DNA of 64,000 bases from Burkholderia sp. WAC0059. GTDB lineage: Bacteria; Pseudomonadota; Gammaproteobacteria; Burkholderiales; Burkholderiaceae. The notes beneath the pieces were generated by a model. The model made no database searches. It had not been told where the DNA came from and worked only from the letters and a program-made list of their open reading frames with translations. A program made the translations under genes and the position numbers. The stretch covers positions 1 through 64,000 of the forward strand of contig NZ_PNEO01000024.1 of the NCBI RefSeq assembly GCF_002870125.1, read 5' to 3'. Below are positions 41,810-51,000 of the stretch, piece by piece. Each line of letters starts with the position of its first letter. Position 1 is the stretch's first letter.

Positions 41810-44458
41810 ATGTCCAAAGCATTGATCATCGCCGAGAAGCCGTCCGTCGCGAACGACATCGCGCGCGCTTTGGGCGGGTTTACGAAGCATGACGAATATT
41901 ACGAGAGCGACGAGTACGTGCTCTCGTCGGCCGTCGGCCATCTGCTGGAGATCGCCGCGCCGGAAGAATACGAAGTCAAGCGGGGCAAATGGAGCTTCGC
42001 CCATCTGCCCGTCATCCCGCCTCACTTCGATCTGAACCCGATCGCCAAGAGCGAATCGCGGCTCAAGGTGCTGACGAAACTGCTGAAGCGCAAGGACGTG
42101 GACCGCCTGATCAACGCCTGCGACGCGGGGCGCGAAGGCGAGCTGATCTTCCGTCTGATCGCGCAGCACGCGAAGGCGAAGCAGCCCGTGCGGCGCCTGT
42201 GGCTGCAATCGATGACGCCCGCCGCGATCCGAGACGGTTTCGCGCACCTGCGCAGCGACGAAGACATGCAGCCGCTCGCCGACGCCGCCCGCTGCCGCTC
42301 GGAGGCGGACTGGCTCGTCGGCATCAACGGCACGCGCGCGATGACCGCCTTCAACAGCAAGGGCGGCGGCTTTTTCCTCACGACGGTCGGCCGCGTGCAG
42401 ACGCCGACCCTTTCGATCGTCGTCGAGCGCGAAGAAAAGATTCGCCGCTTCGTGTCGCGCGACTACTGGGAAGTGCGCGCCGAGTTCGTCTGCGCGTCCG
42501 GCTTCTACGAGGGCCGGTGGTACGACCCGAAATTCAAGCGCGACGAATTCGACCCGGAAAAGCGCGAATCCCGCCTCTGGAGCCTGCCGGCCGCGGAGAC
42601 GATCGTCGCCGCCTGTCGGGACCAGGAAGGCAAGGTCACGGAGGAGTCGAAGCCGTCTACCCAGCTCTCGCCGCTGCTCTTCGACCTGACGAGCCTGCAG
42701 CGCGAGGCCAACGGCCGCTTCGGCTTCTCGGCCAAGAACACGCTCGCGCTTGCCCAGGCGCTCTACGAACGCCACAAGGTACTGACCTACCCGCGTACCG
42801 ACGCGCGCGCGCTGCCCGAGGACTACCTCGACACGGTGAAGAGCACGCTGGAGATGCTCAAGGAGAGCAACAACTACCTGCCGCACGCAAAGCGGGTGCT
42901 CGACAAGAACTGGGTCAAGCCGAACCGGCGCATCTTCGACAACTCGAAGATCAGCGACCACTTCGCCATCATCCCGACCCTGCAGGCGCCCAAGGCCCTG
43001 TCCGAACCGGAGCAGAAGCTTTACGACCTCGTCGTGAAGCGCTTTCTCGCCGTGTTCTTCCCGGCCGCCGAATACCGCGTCACGACGCGCATCACCGAGG
43101 TGGCCGGCCATCACTTCAAGACCGAGGGCAAGGTGCTCGTCGAGCCGGGCTGGCTGCAGGTCTACGGCCGCGACACCGACGGCGACGACGCGAACCTCGT
43201 GCCGGTGCAGCCGAACGAGACGATCAAGACGGACAGCATCGCCGCGCACCAGCTCGTGACCAAGCCACCGGCGCGCTACAACGAAGCCACGCTGCTCTCG
43301 GCCATGGAAGGCGCGGGCAAGCTCGTCGGCGACGACGAGCTGCGCGAGGCGATGGCCGCCAAGGGGCTCGGCACGCCGGCCACGCGCGCGGCGATCATCG
43401 AAGGGCTGCTCGGCGAAAAGTATCTGGTGCGCGAAGGACGCGACCTGATTCCGACCGCCAAGGCCTTCCAGTTGATGACGCTCCTGCGCGGCCTCGGCGT
43501 CGAGGAGTTGACCGCGCCCGAGCTCACCGGCGAATGGGAACACAAGCTCGCGCAGATGGAGCACGGCAAGCTGCCCCGCGACGCGTTCATGCAGGAAATC
43601 GCCCGCATGACGCAAACCATCGTCAAGCGCGCGAAGGAATACGATTCCGACACGATCCCCGGCGACTACGCGACGCTCGAAACGCCGTGCCCGAACTGCG
43701 GCGGACAGGTGAAGGAGAACTATCGCCGCTTCGCCTGCACGAAATGCGAATTCTCGATCTCGAAGATCCCGGGCGGCCGACAATTCGAAATTCCTGAGGT
43801 GGAAGAACTGCTGCAGAAGAAGCAGATCGGCCCGCTGTCGGGATTCCGCAGCAAGATGGGCCGGCCGTTCTCGGCCATCCTGAAGCTCTCGTTCGACGAC
43901 GAGACGAAGAACTACAAGCTCGAGTTCGACTTCGGCCAGGACACGGGCGGCGAGGACGGCGAGGCGCCCGACTTCTCCGGGCAGGAGCCCGTCGGCGCGT
44001 GCCCCAAGTGCCAGGGCCGCGTGTACGAGCACGGGATGAGCTACGTCTGCGAACACGCCGTCGCGAACCCGAAGACCTGCGACTTCCGCTCGGGCAAGGT
44101 GATCCTGCAGCAGGAAATCGCGCGCGAGCAGATGCAGAAACTGCTGGCCGAAGGCCGTACCGACTTGCTGACGAACTTCAAGTCGTCGCGCACGGGCCGC
44201 AACTTCAAGGCGTTCCTCGTCAAGCAGAACGACGGCAAGATCGGCTTCGAATTCGAGAAAAAGGAACCGTCCGCGAAGACGGCAGCGAAGACGGCCGCCC
44301 GCAAGACCGCGGCGGCGGTCACGGCCGGCGACGGCGACGAAAGTGCCGCGGAGGAACCGCGCAAGACCGCGCGCGGCGCGGTAGCGGCCAAAACGACGAC
44401 CGCCGCCCGTAAAACGACGACCGCGCGCAAGACTGCGGTACGCAAGACGGGATCGTGA
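41810..44458 (+). CDS. topB: DNA topoisomerase III
   Basis: 882 aa. Toprim domain at the front: 'ALIIAEKPSVANDIARALGG', 'INACDAGREGELIFRLIAQH'. The catalytic tyrosine is in 'HKVLTYPRTDARALPEDYLD' (about residue 329). Type IA core continues with 'GLGTPATRAAIIEGLLGEKY'. Two zinc-finger-like regions follow ('PCPNCGGQ...FACTKCEF' near 627 and 'GACPKCQGRVYEHG'), then TopB-type C-terminal repeats. The last 65 residues are a Lys/Ala/Thr-rich tail ('KTTTAARKTTTARKTAVRKT'), a DNA-binding extension common in this group. It relaxes and decatenates DNA. Confidence 0.95.
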   Translation: MSKALIIAEKPSVANDIARALGGFTKHDEYYESDEYVLSSAVGHLLEIAAPEEYEVKRGKWSFAHLPVIPPHFDLNPIAKSESRLKVLTKLLKRKDVDRLINACDAGREGELIFRLIAQHAKAKQPVRRLWLQSMTPAAIRDGFAHLRSDEDMQPLADAARCRSEADWLVGINGTRAMTAFNSKGGGFFLTTVGRVQTPTLSIVVEREEKIRRFVSRDYWEVRAEFVCASGFYEGRWYDPKFKRDEFDPEKRESRLWSLPAAETIVAACRDQEGKVTEESKPSTQLSPLLFDLTSLQREANGRFGFSAKNTLALAQALYERHKVLTYPRTDARALPEDYLDTVKSTLEMLKESNNYLPHAKRVLDKNWVKPNRRIFDNSKISDHFAIIPTLQAPKALSEPEQKLYDLVVKRFLAVFFPAAEYRVTTRITEVAGHHFKTEGKVLVEPGWLQVYGRDTDGDDANLVPVQPNETIKTDSIAAHQLVTKPPARYNEATLLSAMEGAGKLVGDDELREAMAAKGLGTPATRAAIIEGLLGEKYLVREGRDLIPTAKAFQLMTLLRGLGVEELTAPELTGEWEHKLAQMEHGKLPRDAFMQEIARMTQTIVKRAKEYDSDTIPGDYATLETPCPNCGGQVKENYRRFACTKCEFSISKIPGGRQFEIPEVEELLQKKQIGPLSGFRSKMGRPFSAILKLSFDDETKNYKLEFDFGQDTGGEDGEAPDFSGQEPVGACPKCQGRVYEHGMSYVCEHAVANPKTCDFRSGKVILQQEIAREQMQKLLAEGRTDLLTNFKSSRTGRNFKAFLVKQNDGKIGFEFEKKEPSAKTAAKTAARKTAAAVTAGDGDESAAEEPRKTARGAVAAKTTTAARKTTTARKTAVRKTGS

Positions 44459-44504
44459 CGGGTCGGCGCTTCTGCGCCCGACCTGATGACGAAGCCCATG
44501 AACG

Positions 44505-44542
44505 AAAAAGGCGCAGCCCGTAACGGGGCCGCGCCTTTTTTT
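44505..44542. terminator. Bidirectional terminator between topB and LysR gene
   Basis: AAAAAGGCGC and GCGCCTTTTT, 10-bp perfect arms around a GC-rich 16-base loop, with T runs on both strands; serves the two convergent genes. Confidence 0.9.
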
Positions 44543-44585
44543 CTGGGCCGGCCGATTCGAAGTCTCTCGGCCGGCGGGCAACGAA

Positions 44586-45683
44586 CTACAGCGGCGAAAC
44601 GACCGGCGCTCTCCCGCCGCGCGGCGCCGACGAACGCGCGGCCGTCGGCGCGTGCCCGTCGCCGAGCTCGCTCGCCAGCGGCTCGGCGCCGTCGAACATT
44701 TCGGTGCCGGCCGACTGCTCGTCCTGCATCCCGTCCACGGGCGTCGACACGGTCATGCCATCCCGAACCCATTGCTCGCCGAGCTGGCTGTTCGGCGTCT
44801 GGCTGAAATGCTCGACCAGGTGATCGATGAAAGTCCGCACCTTCGCGGGCAGGTGCCGGCGGCTCGGGTACGCGATGTTGATCTCGATCTGCGGCAGCCG
44901 ATAGTCGCCGAGCAGACGCACGAGCCGCCCCCGCGTCATGTCGCGGCCGATCAGGTAACTCGGCAGGATGGCGATACCCATGCCGAGCAGCGCGAACTGT
45001 CTCAGCATCTCGGTGTTGTTCGCAACGATCACGTTGGTCGGACGCACGCGCACCTCGCCGTCCGGCCCCGTGAACACGCGCTCGTCGCCCCAGTATTCCG
45101 AGGGCATCGACAGGCACGGATGCTCCGAGAGCTGGCCGGGACGCGTCGGCGTGCCGTGCTTCTCGAGGTAGGCCGGCGTGGCGCAAACCGTCATGCAGCC
45201 CGTCGTCAGGCGGCGCGTGACGATGCTGGCGCTGCGCATCTGCCGCGCGGCCACCACGCCGAGGTCGAACCCTTCTTCGACGAGATCCACCTGGCGGTCC
45301 ACGAGCGTCACGTCCGGCACCACCTGCGGATAGCGCTGCGTATAGGTCTGCAGCACCGGCGCGAGGTTGTGCAGCCCGAACACGACCGGGGCGACGATGC
45401 GCAGCGTCCCGACGGGCTCGTGGTTGCGCGCGACCACCATCTGCTCGACGTCTTCGAGCTCGTCGAGAATCTGGCGCGCGCGTTCGAGATAGACCTGACC
45501 GGATTCGGTCAGCGAGAGGCTGCGGGTCGTGCGATTGAGCAGGCGCGTGCCGAGCCGGCCTTCGAGGTCCGCCACGTGGCGCGTCGCGACGGCATTGGAA
45601 ATATCCATCGCGCTGGCCGCCCGGGCGAAACTGCCGAGATCCGCCACCTTGACGAATACTCGCATCGACTGCAAATGATCCAT
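44586..45683 (-). CDS. LysR-family transcriptional regulator
   Basis: 365 aa from ATG 45683, with AGGAG eight bases upstream. Helix-turn-helix 'VKVADLGSFARAASAMDISN' followed by AVATRHVADLEGRLGTRLL and 'NRTTRSLSLTESGQVYLERA'. The effector domain has 'VGTLRIVAPVVFGLHNLAPV' and 'LGMGIAILPSYLIG'. A C-terminal extension of about 60 residues beyond the normal length, acidic then Arg/Pro-rich, is unusual. Target unknown; it is divergent from the 2-hydroxyacid dehydrogenase gene with a 458-bp gap. Confidence 0.92.
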   Translation of the reverse strand: MDHLQSMRVFVKVADLGSFARAASAMDISNAVATRHVADLEGRLGTRLLNRTTRSLSLTESGQVYLERARQILDELEDVEQMVVARNHEPVGTLRIVAPVVFGLHNLAPVLQTYTQRYPQVVPDVTLVDRQVDLVEEGFDLGVVAARQMRSASIVTRRLTTGCMTVCATPAYLEKHGTPTRPGQLSEHPCLSMPSEYWGDERVFTGPDGEVRVRPTNVIVANNTEMLRQFALLGMGIAILPSYLIGRDMTRGRLVRLLGDYRLPQIEINIAYPSRRHLPAKVRTFIDHLVEHFSQTPNSQLGEQWVRDGMTVSTPVDGMQDEQSAGTEMFDGAEPLASELGDGHAPTAARSSAPRGGRAPVVSPL

Positions 45684-46141
45684 GGACAACTCCTGCCGAA
45701 GTTTCAGCTTGCCGCAGATGCGACAAGGCAGACACCGAATTTTGCTACGACTCGGGAATTCGTGCAGAAGTTGCTCATGATCACGACAAATTATTCCGGA
45801 TTTTCGCCACTGTGACGGCGAATGCACCGAGTTGGCCGATATTGTTCAAATCGAGGAAACAATGGTGAGCGGGGCGGCCAATGGCAAAAGCCGGCGCTCG
45901 AACCGGGCGAATCCGGCCACGCGCGCCGATACGCCGCCCCCGTCGTCAAGCCCTCGGCCCGCGGTTTCGCAACTGTCTGTAAAGCGGCTTGCCTCTCGGC
46001 CCGGCAAACTGCTAAAACGAGACCCAACCGATCCACGCGCCCGAATCGCCCGGATTCCCGCCGTGCAGATCGCCGGTGCGACATCACTTGATCATTCCAG
46101 CGCGCATTGAACAACCTCGTGCCCCGCCATTCCCTGAAGCC
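45684..46141. other. Divergent intergenic region, LysR gene / dehydrogenase
   Basis: 458 bp without a convincing gene. The part next to the LysR start is AT-richer (around 45740-45800) and probably holds both promoters; the rest has low-complexity GC-rich frames only. Confidence 0.45.
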
Positions 46142-47158
46142 ATGAAAATCGCCATCCTGGACGACTACCAAGACGCTGTCCGCAAGCTCGACTGTTTCCG
46201 GCTGCTGGCCGACCACGAAGTCAAGGTCTTCAACAACACCGTGCGCGGCCTCGGCCAACTCGCGAGCCGTCTTGCGGAAATCGACGCACTCGTGCTGATC
46301 CGCGAACGCACGCGCATCACCCCGCAACTGCTCGACAAACTCCCGCATCTGCGCATGATCAGCCAGACCGGCAAAGCAGGCACCCACATCGATCTCGCCG
46401 CCTGCAGCGAGCGCGGCATCGCCGTGCTCGAAGGCTCGGGCTCTCCCGTCGCGCCCGCCGAGCTGACCTGGGCTCTCATCATGGCCGCGCAGCGTCGCAT
46501 CCCGCAGTACGTGGCCAACCTGAAGCAGGGCGCGTGGCAACAGTCGGGGCTCAAAACCTCGGCCATGCCGCCGAATTTCGGGCTCGGCTACGTCCTGCGC
46601 GGCCAAACGCTCGGCATCTGGGGCTACGGCAAGATCGGCCGGCTCATTGCCGGCTACGGCAAGGCGTTCGGGATGAACGTGCTGGTGTGGGGACGCGAGC
46701 ACTCGCTCGAAGCCGCGCGCGCCGACGGCTACGGCGCCGCCGAAAGCCGCGAGGCGCTATTCGAACAAAGCGACGTGCTCTCGCTGCATCTGCGGCTCAA
46801 CGACGACACGCGCGGCATCGTCAGGCAGGAAGACCTGCTGCGCATGAAACCGACTTCGCTGCTGGTCAACACGAGCCGCGCCGAACTGATCGAGGAAAAC
46901 GCGCTGCTGGGCGCGCTTGCGCACAACCGGCCGGGCATAGTCGCGATCGACGTCTACGAGAACGAGCCGATCCTGCAGGGCTATAGCCTGCTGCGCATGG
47001 AGAACGTGATCTGCACGCCGCACATCGGTTACGTGGAGCACGAAAGCTACGAGCTCTATTTCAGCGCGGCGTTCCGGAACATCCTGGCCTTCGATGCCGG
47101 CGACACGTCGAGCGTCGCGAATCCCGAGGCGTTGCAGGGCGGGCGACGCAAGCAATAG
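46142..47158 (+). CDS. D-2-hydroxyacid dehydrogenase family protein
   Basis: 338 aa from ATG 46142. NAD-binding motif 'RGQTLGIWGYGKIGRLIAGY' (GxGxxG). Catalytic Arg in 'LLVNTSRAELIEENALLGAL', Glu in 'AIDVYENEPILQG' and His in 'NVICTPHIGYVEHESYELYF'. The substrate-binding part has 'MISQTGKAGTHIDLAACSER'. Resembles the phosphoglycerate-dehydrogenase-like group of uncertain substrate, not serine-pathway SerA (no ACT domain). It reduces or oxidises a 2-keto/2-hydroxy acid with NAD. Ends 137 bp before tRNA-Lys. Confidence 0.92.
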   Translation: MKIAILDDYQDAVRKLDCFRLLADHEVKVFNNTVRGLGQLASRLAEIDALVLIRERTRITPQLLDKLPHLRMISQTGKAGTHIDLAACSERGIAVLEGSGSPVAPAELTWALIMAAQRRIPQYVANLKQGAWQQSGLKTSAMPPNFGLGYVLRGQTLGIWGYGKIGRLIAGYGKAFGMNVLVWGREHSLEAARADGYGAAESREALFEQSDVLSLHLRLNDDTRGIVRQEDLLRMKPTSLLVNTSRAELIEENALLGALAHNRPGIVAIDVYENEPILQGYSLLRMENVICTPHIGYVEHESYELYFSAAFRNILAFDAGDTSSVANPEALQGGRRKQ

Positions 47159-47295
47159 TGCCGGGCGCATGCGGCGCCGGCATTGGCTGGCTACGGGCAG
47201 AAACGCCGTAATTGGAGCGTTTTACCGGGTTTTCCGGCGAATACGCCGGGGGGCTTGGCAAAATCCGGGAAATACTTCATAATCTTCAATCTGTC

Positions 47296-47371
47296 GGGGC
47301 GTTAGCTCAGTTGGTAGAGCAGCGGACTCTTAATCCGTAGGTCGACAGTTCGAATCTGTCACGCCCCACCA
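47296..47371 (+). tRNA. tRNA-Lys (CTT)
   Basis: 76 nt with encoded CCA. Acceptor GGGGCGT/ACGCCCC fully paired; anticodon loop CTCTTAA gives CTT; T-arm CAGTTCGAATCTG. Followed at once by a terminator. Confidence 0.96.
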
Positions 47372-47379
47372 GGAAATTC

Positions 47380-47415
47380 AAAGGCCTGCAAGCGATTTCG
47401 TTTGCAGGCCTTTTT
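47380..47415 (+). terminator. Terminator of tRNA-Lys
   Basis: AAAGGCCTGCAA and TTGCAGGCCTTT form a 12-bp stem, followed by TTTC; 9 bp after the tRNA. Confidence 0.9.
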
Positions 47416-47670
47416 CATTTCCGGCGCCGTGCAGGCGTCGCGTAGGCATTTTCTGGTGCAATGAATCGCTGCCGATCCGCACATCCTGGTAGCATACAGA
47501 GCGGCTCGGACCCGCGTCTTCCCGACATAGGGGTCGCCTGGGTGCCATTGCGGTGGAACCCAGCAATAACGCGGCCTGTCTCCCTGCCTGCCTCCCTACA
47601 GTTTCGTCGAACCGGCCAAAACGATCGCGTCGCGCCGGCTCGACGGGGTCGGACATGTACCGCCATCACG

Positions 47671-48102
47671 GCAAACCGGTCGAAAAATCTCACGGGAACG
47701 CTTTTTGCTCCCTCGGCTTTCGTCAGGCATCTGCTCGACACCGACCGGCCCGGCCGCGTGATCCATGTGAGTTCGGTGTGAGGAACTGTCGTTTCCGCGT
47801 TTCACCAGCGAAGGGAGTTGAGGAGGATGATGCGCAATCTCGCAGTCGAACTGGCGCGGTTCAACGTCAGGGGCAATAACGTCGCGCCCGACACGATCAA
47901 AACGCCGATCGACACGAAATTGCGCCCGGGCCCGGAGTTGCCGGCCGGATTGCCCGGCAACATTCCGTCTGCGCGTCCCGGCAAACCGGAAGACATGACG
48001 GGGACGGCGGCCTGTCTCGCCGGTCCCGATGCGGGATATGCGATCGGGACGACGACGACGGCCGCCGTCGGCAGTCTGCCCTGGATCTATCCCGAACAAT
48101 GA
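47671..48102 (+). pseudogene. Decayed short-chain dehydrogenase/reductase
   Basis: The frame reads 'ANRSKNLTGTLFAPSAFVRH', then 'LLDTDRPGRVIHVSSV', a stop at 47779-47781, and onward in the same frame 'RRMMRNLAVELARFNVRGNN', 'VAPDTIKTPIDTKL', 'ARPGKPEDMTGTAACLAGPD' and AGYAIGT. This follows the SDR order (N.TG, V.VSS, M..LA.ELA...IRVN.VAPG.I.TP). The N-terminal cofactor-binding half is missing and the YxxxK region between VSSV and MRNLA is scrambled. The remnant overlaps the MFS start by ATGA, so the transporter once shared its operon. Confidence 0.7.
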
Positions 48103-49322
48103 CGGCCGCGGCGAACGTCCAGGGCTCGCACCGGGATCCGGGCAGCCGTCCGTCCGCATGGCTTGCGGTCGCCAGCGTTTATCTGGGCGCCGCGATGCAG
48201 GGGCTGGCGCTCGTCAGCTTCGCGGCCAGCGGGCCGACGCTGAGAATGGCGCAACATCTCAGCGATGCGCAATACGGGCTGGTTTTCCTGCCGCAAGTCG
48301 GCGCCACGATTGTCGGCGCGCTGCTCGGCTCGACCGTGGCGCAGCGCCTCGGCATGCAGCGGCTGCTCTGGATCGCGTTATTGTTCGACGCGCTCTCGCA
48401 ACTGGGTCTCGCGAGTGTGGAGTCGGTGCCCGTCCCGCTGGCGTTGCCGATGCTGCTGGCGGCGGCGACAGCGATGGGCCTCGGGTTCGGCTTCATGGGC
48501 TCGCCCATGAACGGCTGCCCGGCCCTGTTCTTTCCGACCCGGACCGGCGCTGCGACGGTCGGCATCCACTGCTTCAATGGCAGCGGCCTGATCTTCGGGC
48601 CGATGCTGTTGCAGTTCACGCTGGCGCATGCCGGTTTTAACGCTTATCCGCTGGCTCAAGGAATGCTGGCGCTGGCGCTCGTGGCATTGACGCTGGTTGC
48701 GCGGTTCGACCCGGGCGCACGCGACGACGCGGCGGCCCGGCACGCGGAGACCGCGCCGTGGCGTTCCGCGGCGTTCTGGCTGCTGGCAATCATCGCCGTG
48801 ACCTATTCGTTTGCGGAGGGGACGTTCGGCAACTGGGCATCCGTCTACCTGCAGGAGGACCGCCATCTGCCGGCGGATGTGGCGGCACTCGGCCTGTCGG
48901 CGTTCTGGGCCGGCGTGGTCGGAGGCCGTCTGCTGGTGTCGCTGCTGATCCTGAAGCTGCCCGAGCGGGCCGTCTGGCGGTTCCTGCCGCTCGTGATGGC
49001 CGCCGCGTTCCTGCTGTTGCCTTCGGTCGATTCGGCCGCGACGGGTATCGGTCTTTTCGCGCTCGCGGGACTCGGCTGTTCGGCATTTTTCCCGCTGACG
49101 GTTGCGTTGACGACGCGCCGTTTTCCGCGGCACCTTGCCTTTGCGTCGGCGATGATGATCGCCGCGCTGATGGCCGGCAACGGGCTGGGCTCGTTCATGC
49201 TGGGGGCGCTGCGTGCGCATCTGTCATTCGAAGCGCTGTACCGCGCGTCCGTGCTGTATCCGGCGCTGGCACTGTTATTGACGTTCGTCGTGCCGAAACC
49301 GGAGACGCCCGCCGGTCGTTGA
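48099..49322 (+). CDS. MFS transporter
   Basis: 407 aa with about 12 membrane segments, e.g. 'WLAVASVYLGAAMQGLALVS', 'VGATIVGALLGSTVAQRLGM' (with the GxxxAxRxG-like loop) and 'GLGCSAFFPLTVALTTRRFP'. A hydrophilic centre after 'VARFDPGARDDAAARHAE' separates the halves. Related to sugar/FucP-like permeases by general pattern, but the substrate cannot be stated. ATG 48099 overlaps the SDR stop; the GMC oxidoreductase follows with no gap, suggesting import of a compound that is then oxidised. Confidence 0.88.
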   Translation: MTAAANVQGSHRDPGSRPSAWLAVASVYLGAAMQGLALVSFAASGPTLRMAQHLSDAQYGLVFLPQVGATIVGALLGSTVAQRLGMQRLLWIALLFDALSQLGLASVESVPVPLALPMLLAAATAMGLGFGFMGSPMNGCPALFFPTRTGAATVGIHCFNGSGLIFGPMLLQFTLAHAGFNAYPLAQGMLALALVALTLVARFDPGARDDAAARHAETAPWRSAAFWLLAIIAVTYSFAEGTFGNWASVYLQEDRHLPADVAALGLSAFWAGVVGGRLLVSLLILKLPERAVWRFLPLVMAAAFLLLPSVDSAATGIGLFALAGLGCSAFFPLTVALTTRRFPRHLAFASAMMIAALMAGNGLGSFMLGALRAHLSFEALYRASVLYPALALLLTFVVPKPETPAGR

Positions 49323-49376
49323 ATGCCGGCGGAGAAGGCGAAAGCGTTTCGACTTCACTTTGAGAGGGCAATACAG

Positions 49377-50831
49377 ATGGCCGCGAGTCGTACTGAAGAC
49401 GTATTCGACTTTCTCGTAATCGGCACCGGGGCGGGCGGTAGCGCCAGCGCATTCGAGCTGGCACGGGCGGGGCACCGTGTCCTGATGCTGGAAAAGGGCG
49501 ACGAATTGCCGGCCGACGGATCGACTTACGATGCCACGCTCGTGGTGGCCGGCAAGTTCAACAGCAAGGAGCCCTGGAAGGACCGCAACGGCGGGGTTTT
49601 CATGCCCGAGGAACATTTCAACGTCGGCGGCAAGACGCGATGGTACGGCGCGGCCCTGCTGCGCCCGGACGAAGCGGAATTCGGCGCGGACGCACGTTTG
49701 TCCATGCCGGGCTGGCCGCTCGAATACGCCGAAATGACGCCGTATTTCGAACGTGCCGAGCGGCTGCTGGAGGTCCGTACGTTCGACGCCGAACCGGACC
49801 TCGCGCGGATGGCACCCGCTTTCGGCCGCCATGGCTGGCAATCGCGGCCCATGCCGCTTGGAATCTCGAACGCGATTCACCAGGATCCGGTTCAGGAGAC
49901 CCACTGGGATGGTTACGCGCTGCCGGATACCTGGAAGTCCGAGGCACGGTTTCATTTGCTGGACCCCATCCTGACCTTGCCGAACGTCGCACTGGTCAAG
50001 AACGCGGAAGTCGATAGCCTGCTGCCGGGCGCCACACCGGCACAGATTGTCGGCGTGCGCTGCAAGGACGGCCGGGAGTTTCGCGCGAGTACCGTGTTGC
50101 TGGCGGCCGGTGCGCTGCATTCGCCAAGGCTGCTGCAACGCTATTTCGACGCGGTCGGGCTTGCCGGCAGGCTGCCGGCCTCGGCGAGCGTGGGGCGCAA
50201 CTTCAAGCGCCACATTCTGAGCGCGGTCATCGGTTTCGGCGTTCGGCGAAAGCAGGACCGTCTGTGCAAGACGCAGCTGTGGACCAGCGACGCCTTCGCG
50301 CATAGCTCTGTGCAGCCGCTGGGCGGCTGGGCCGACGTCGAAACGGTGCGTTATGTCCTGCGGGCGTGGCCGAAGTTCGTCCGCGATCTATTTGCGCTGC
50401 ACAGCTACGGCTTTTTCCTGCAGACGGAAGACAGCTCGATTGCGGAAAATCGGGTGATAGCCGAGCCGCCTGGCGGACTGCCCACGCTGGACTATGCCGT
50501 CGACCGGATGCCCGAGTTGCGCGACGAACATGAGGCGATGTGCCGGAGCTTTCGTCGGGCACTGCGCACCGCGGGCCTCCTGAACTTCAGGCAGTCGATT
50601 CCGCTCAGCGGTCTCGCGCATTGTGCGGGCACGCTCGCGGCCGGCGCCGATCCGGCCACCTCCGTGGTGGATGCGGAAGGTCGTGTGCATGGGATGGAAA
50701 ATCTGTACGTGGTCGACGGCAGCGTGCTGCCGAGGCTCTCGAAGATGAATCCCTCGCTGACGATCTATGCGTGGGGTCTGCGCATCGGCGAGCGACTGTC
50801 GCGCGCTTACGGGAAGAACCCTCAGCAATAG
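49377..50831 (+). CDS. GMC-family FAD oxidoreductase
   Basis: 484 aa from ATG 49377 (GAGAGG upstream); ATG 49323 directly after the MFS stop is an alternative without a site. FAD motif 'FDFLVIGTGAGGSASAFELA' then RAGHRVLMLEKG. 'GGKTRWYGAALLRPDEAEFG' follows; the second signature region is 'FRASTVLLAAGALHSPRLLQ'; the C-terminal active site 'SGLAHCAGTLAAGADPATSV' with His, then 'NLYVVDGSVLPRLSKMNPSL'. It oxidises an alcohol or sugar-type substrate to the carbonyl. Paired with the MFS gene. Confidence 0.93.
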   Translation: MAASRTEDVFDFLVIGTGAGGSASAFELARAGHRVLMLEKGDELPADGSTYDATLVVAGKFNSKEPWKDRNGGVFMPEEHFNVGGKTRWYGAALLRPDEAEFGADARLSMPGWPLEYAEMTPYFERAERLLEVRTFDAEPDLARMAPAFGRHGWQSRPMPLGISNAIHQDPVQETHWDGYALPDTWKSEARFHLLDPILTLPNVALVKNAEVDSLLPGATPAQIVGVRCKDGREFRASTVLLAAGALHSPRLLQRYFDAVGLAGRLPASASVGRNFKRHILSAVIGFGVRRKQDRLCKTQLWTSDAFAHSSVQPLGGWADVETVRYVLRAWPKFVRDLFALHSYGFFLQTEDSSIAENRVIAEPPGGLPTLDYAVDRMPELRDEHEAMCRSFRRALRTAGLLNFRQSIPLSGLAHCAGTLAAGADPATSVVDAEGRVHGMENLYVVDGSVLPRLSKMNPSLTIYAWGLRIGERLSRAYGKNPQQ

Positions 50832-51000
50832 CGCCTCACGCGAGCGTTATCCATGGAGCGTCGATGGCGGAGTATAGAACTGCGCAGGAGGCTTTTGGCG
50901 GAAGACGGCATACCGGTTATCGCGCCGGTATAGCCATCCATATCGTTCAACGCTACCCTTTCCCCGAAACCGATCATCGAACAGAAGAAAGGGGATTCGC

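Noticed and set aside
41804..44581. 925-codon minus-strand frame antisense to topB
   Set aside because: Mirror of topB; composition is Arg/Leu/Val shadow type.
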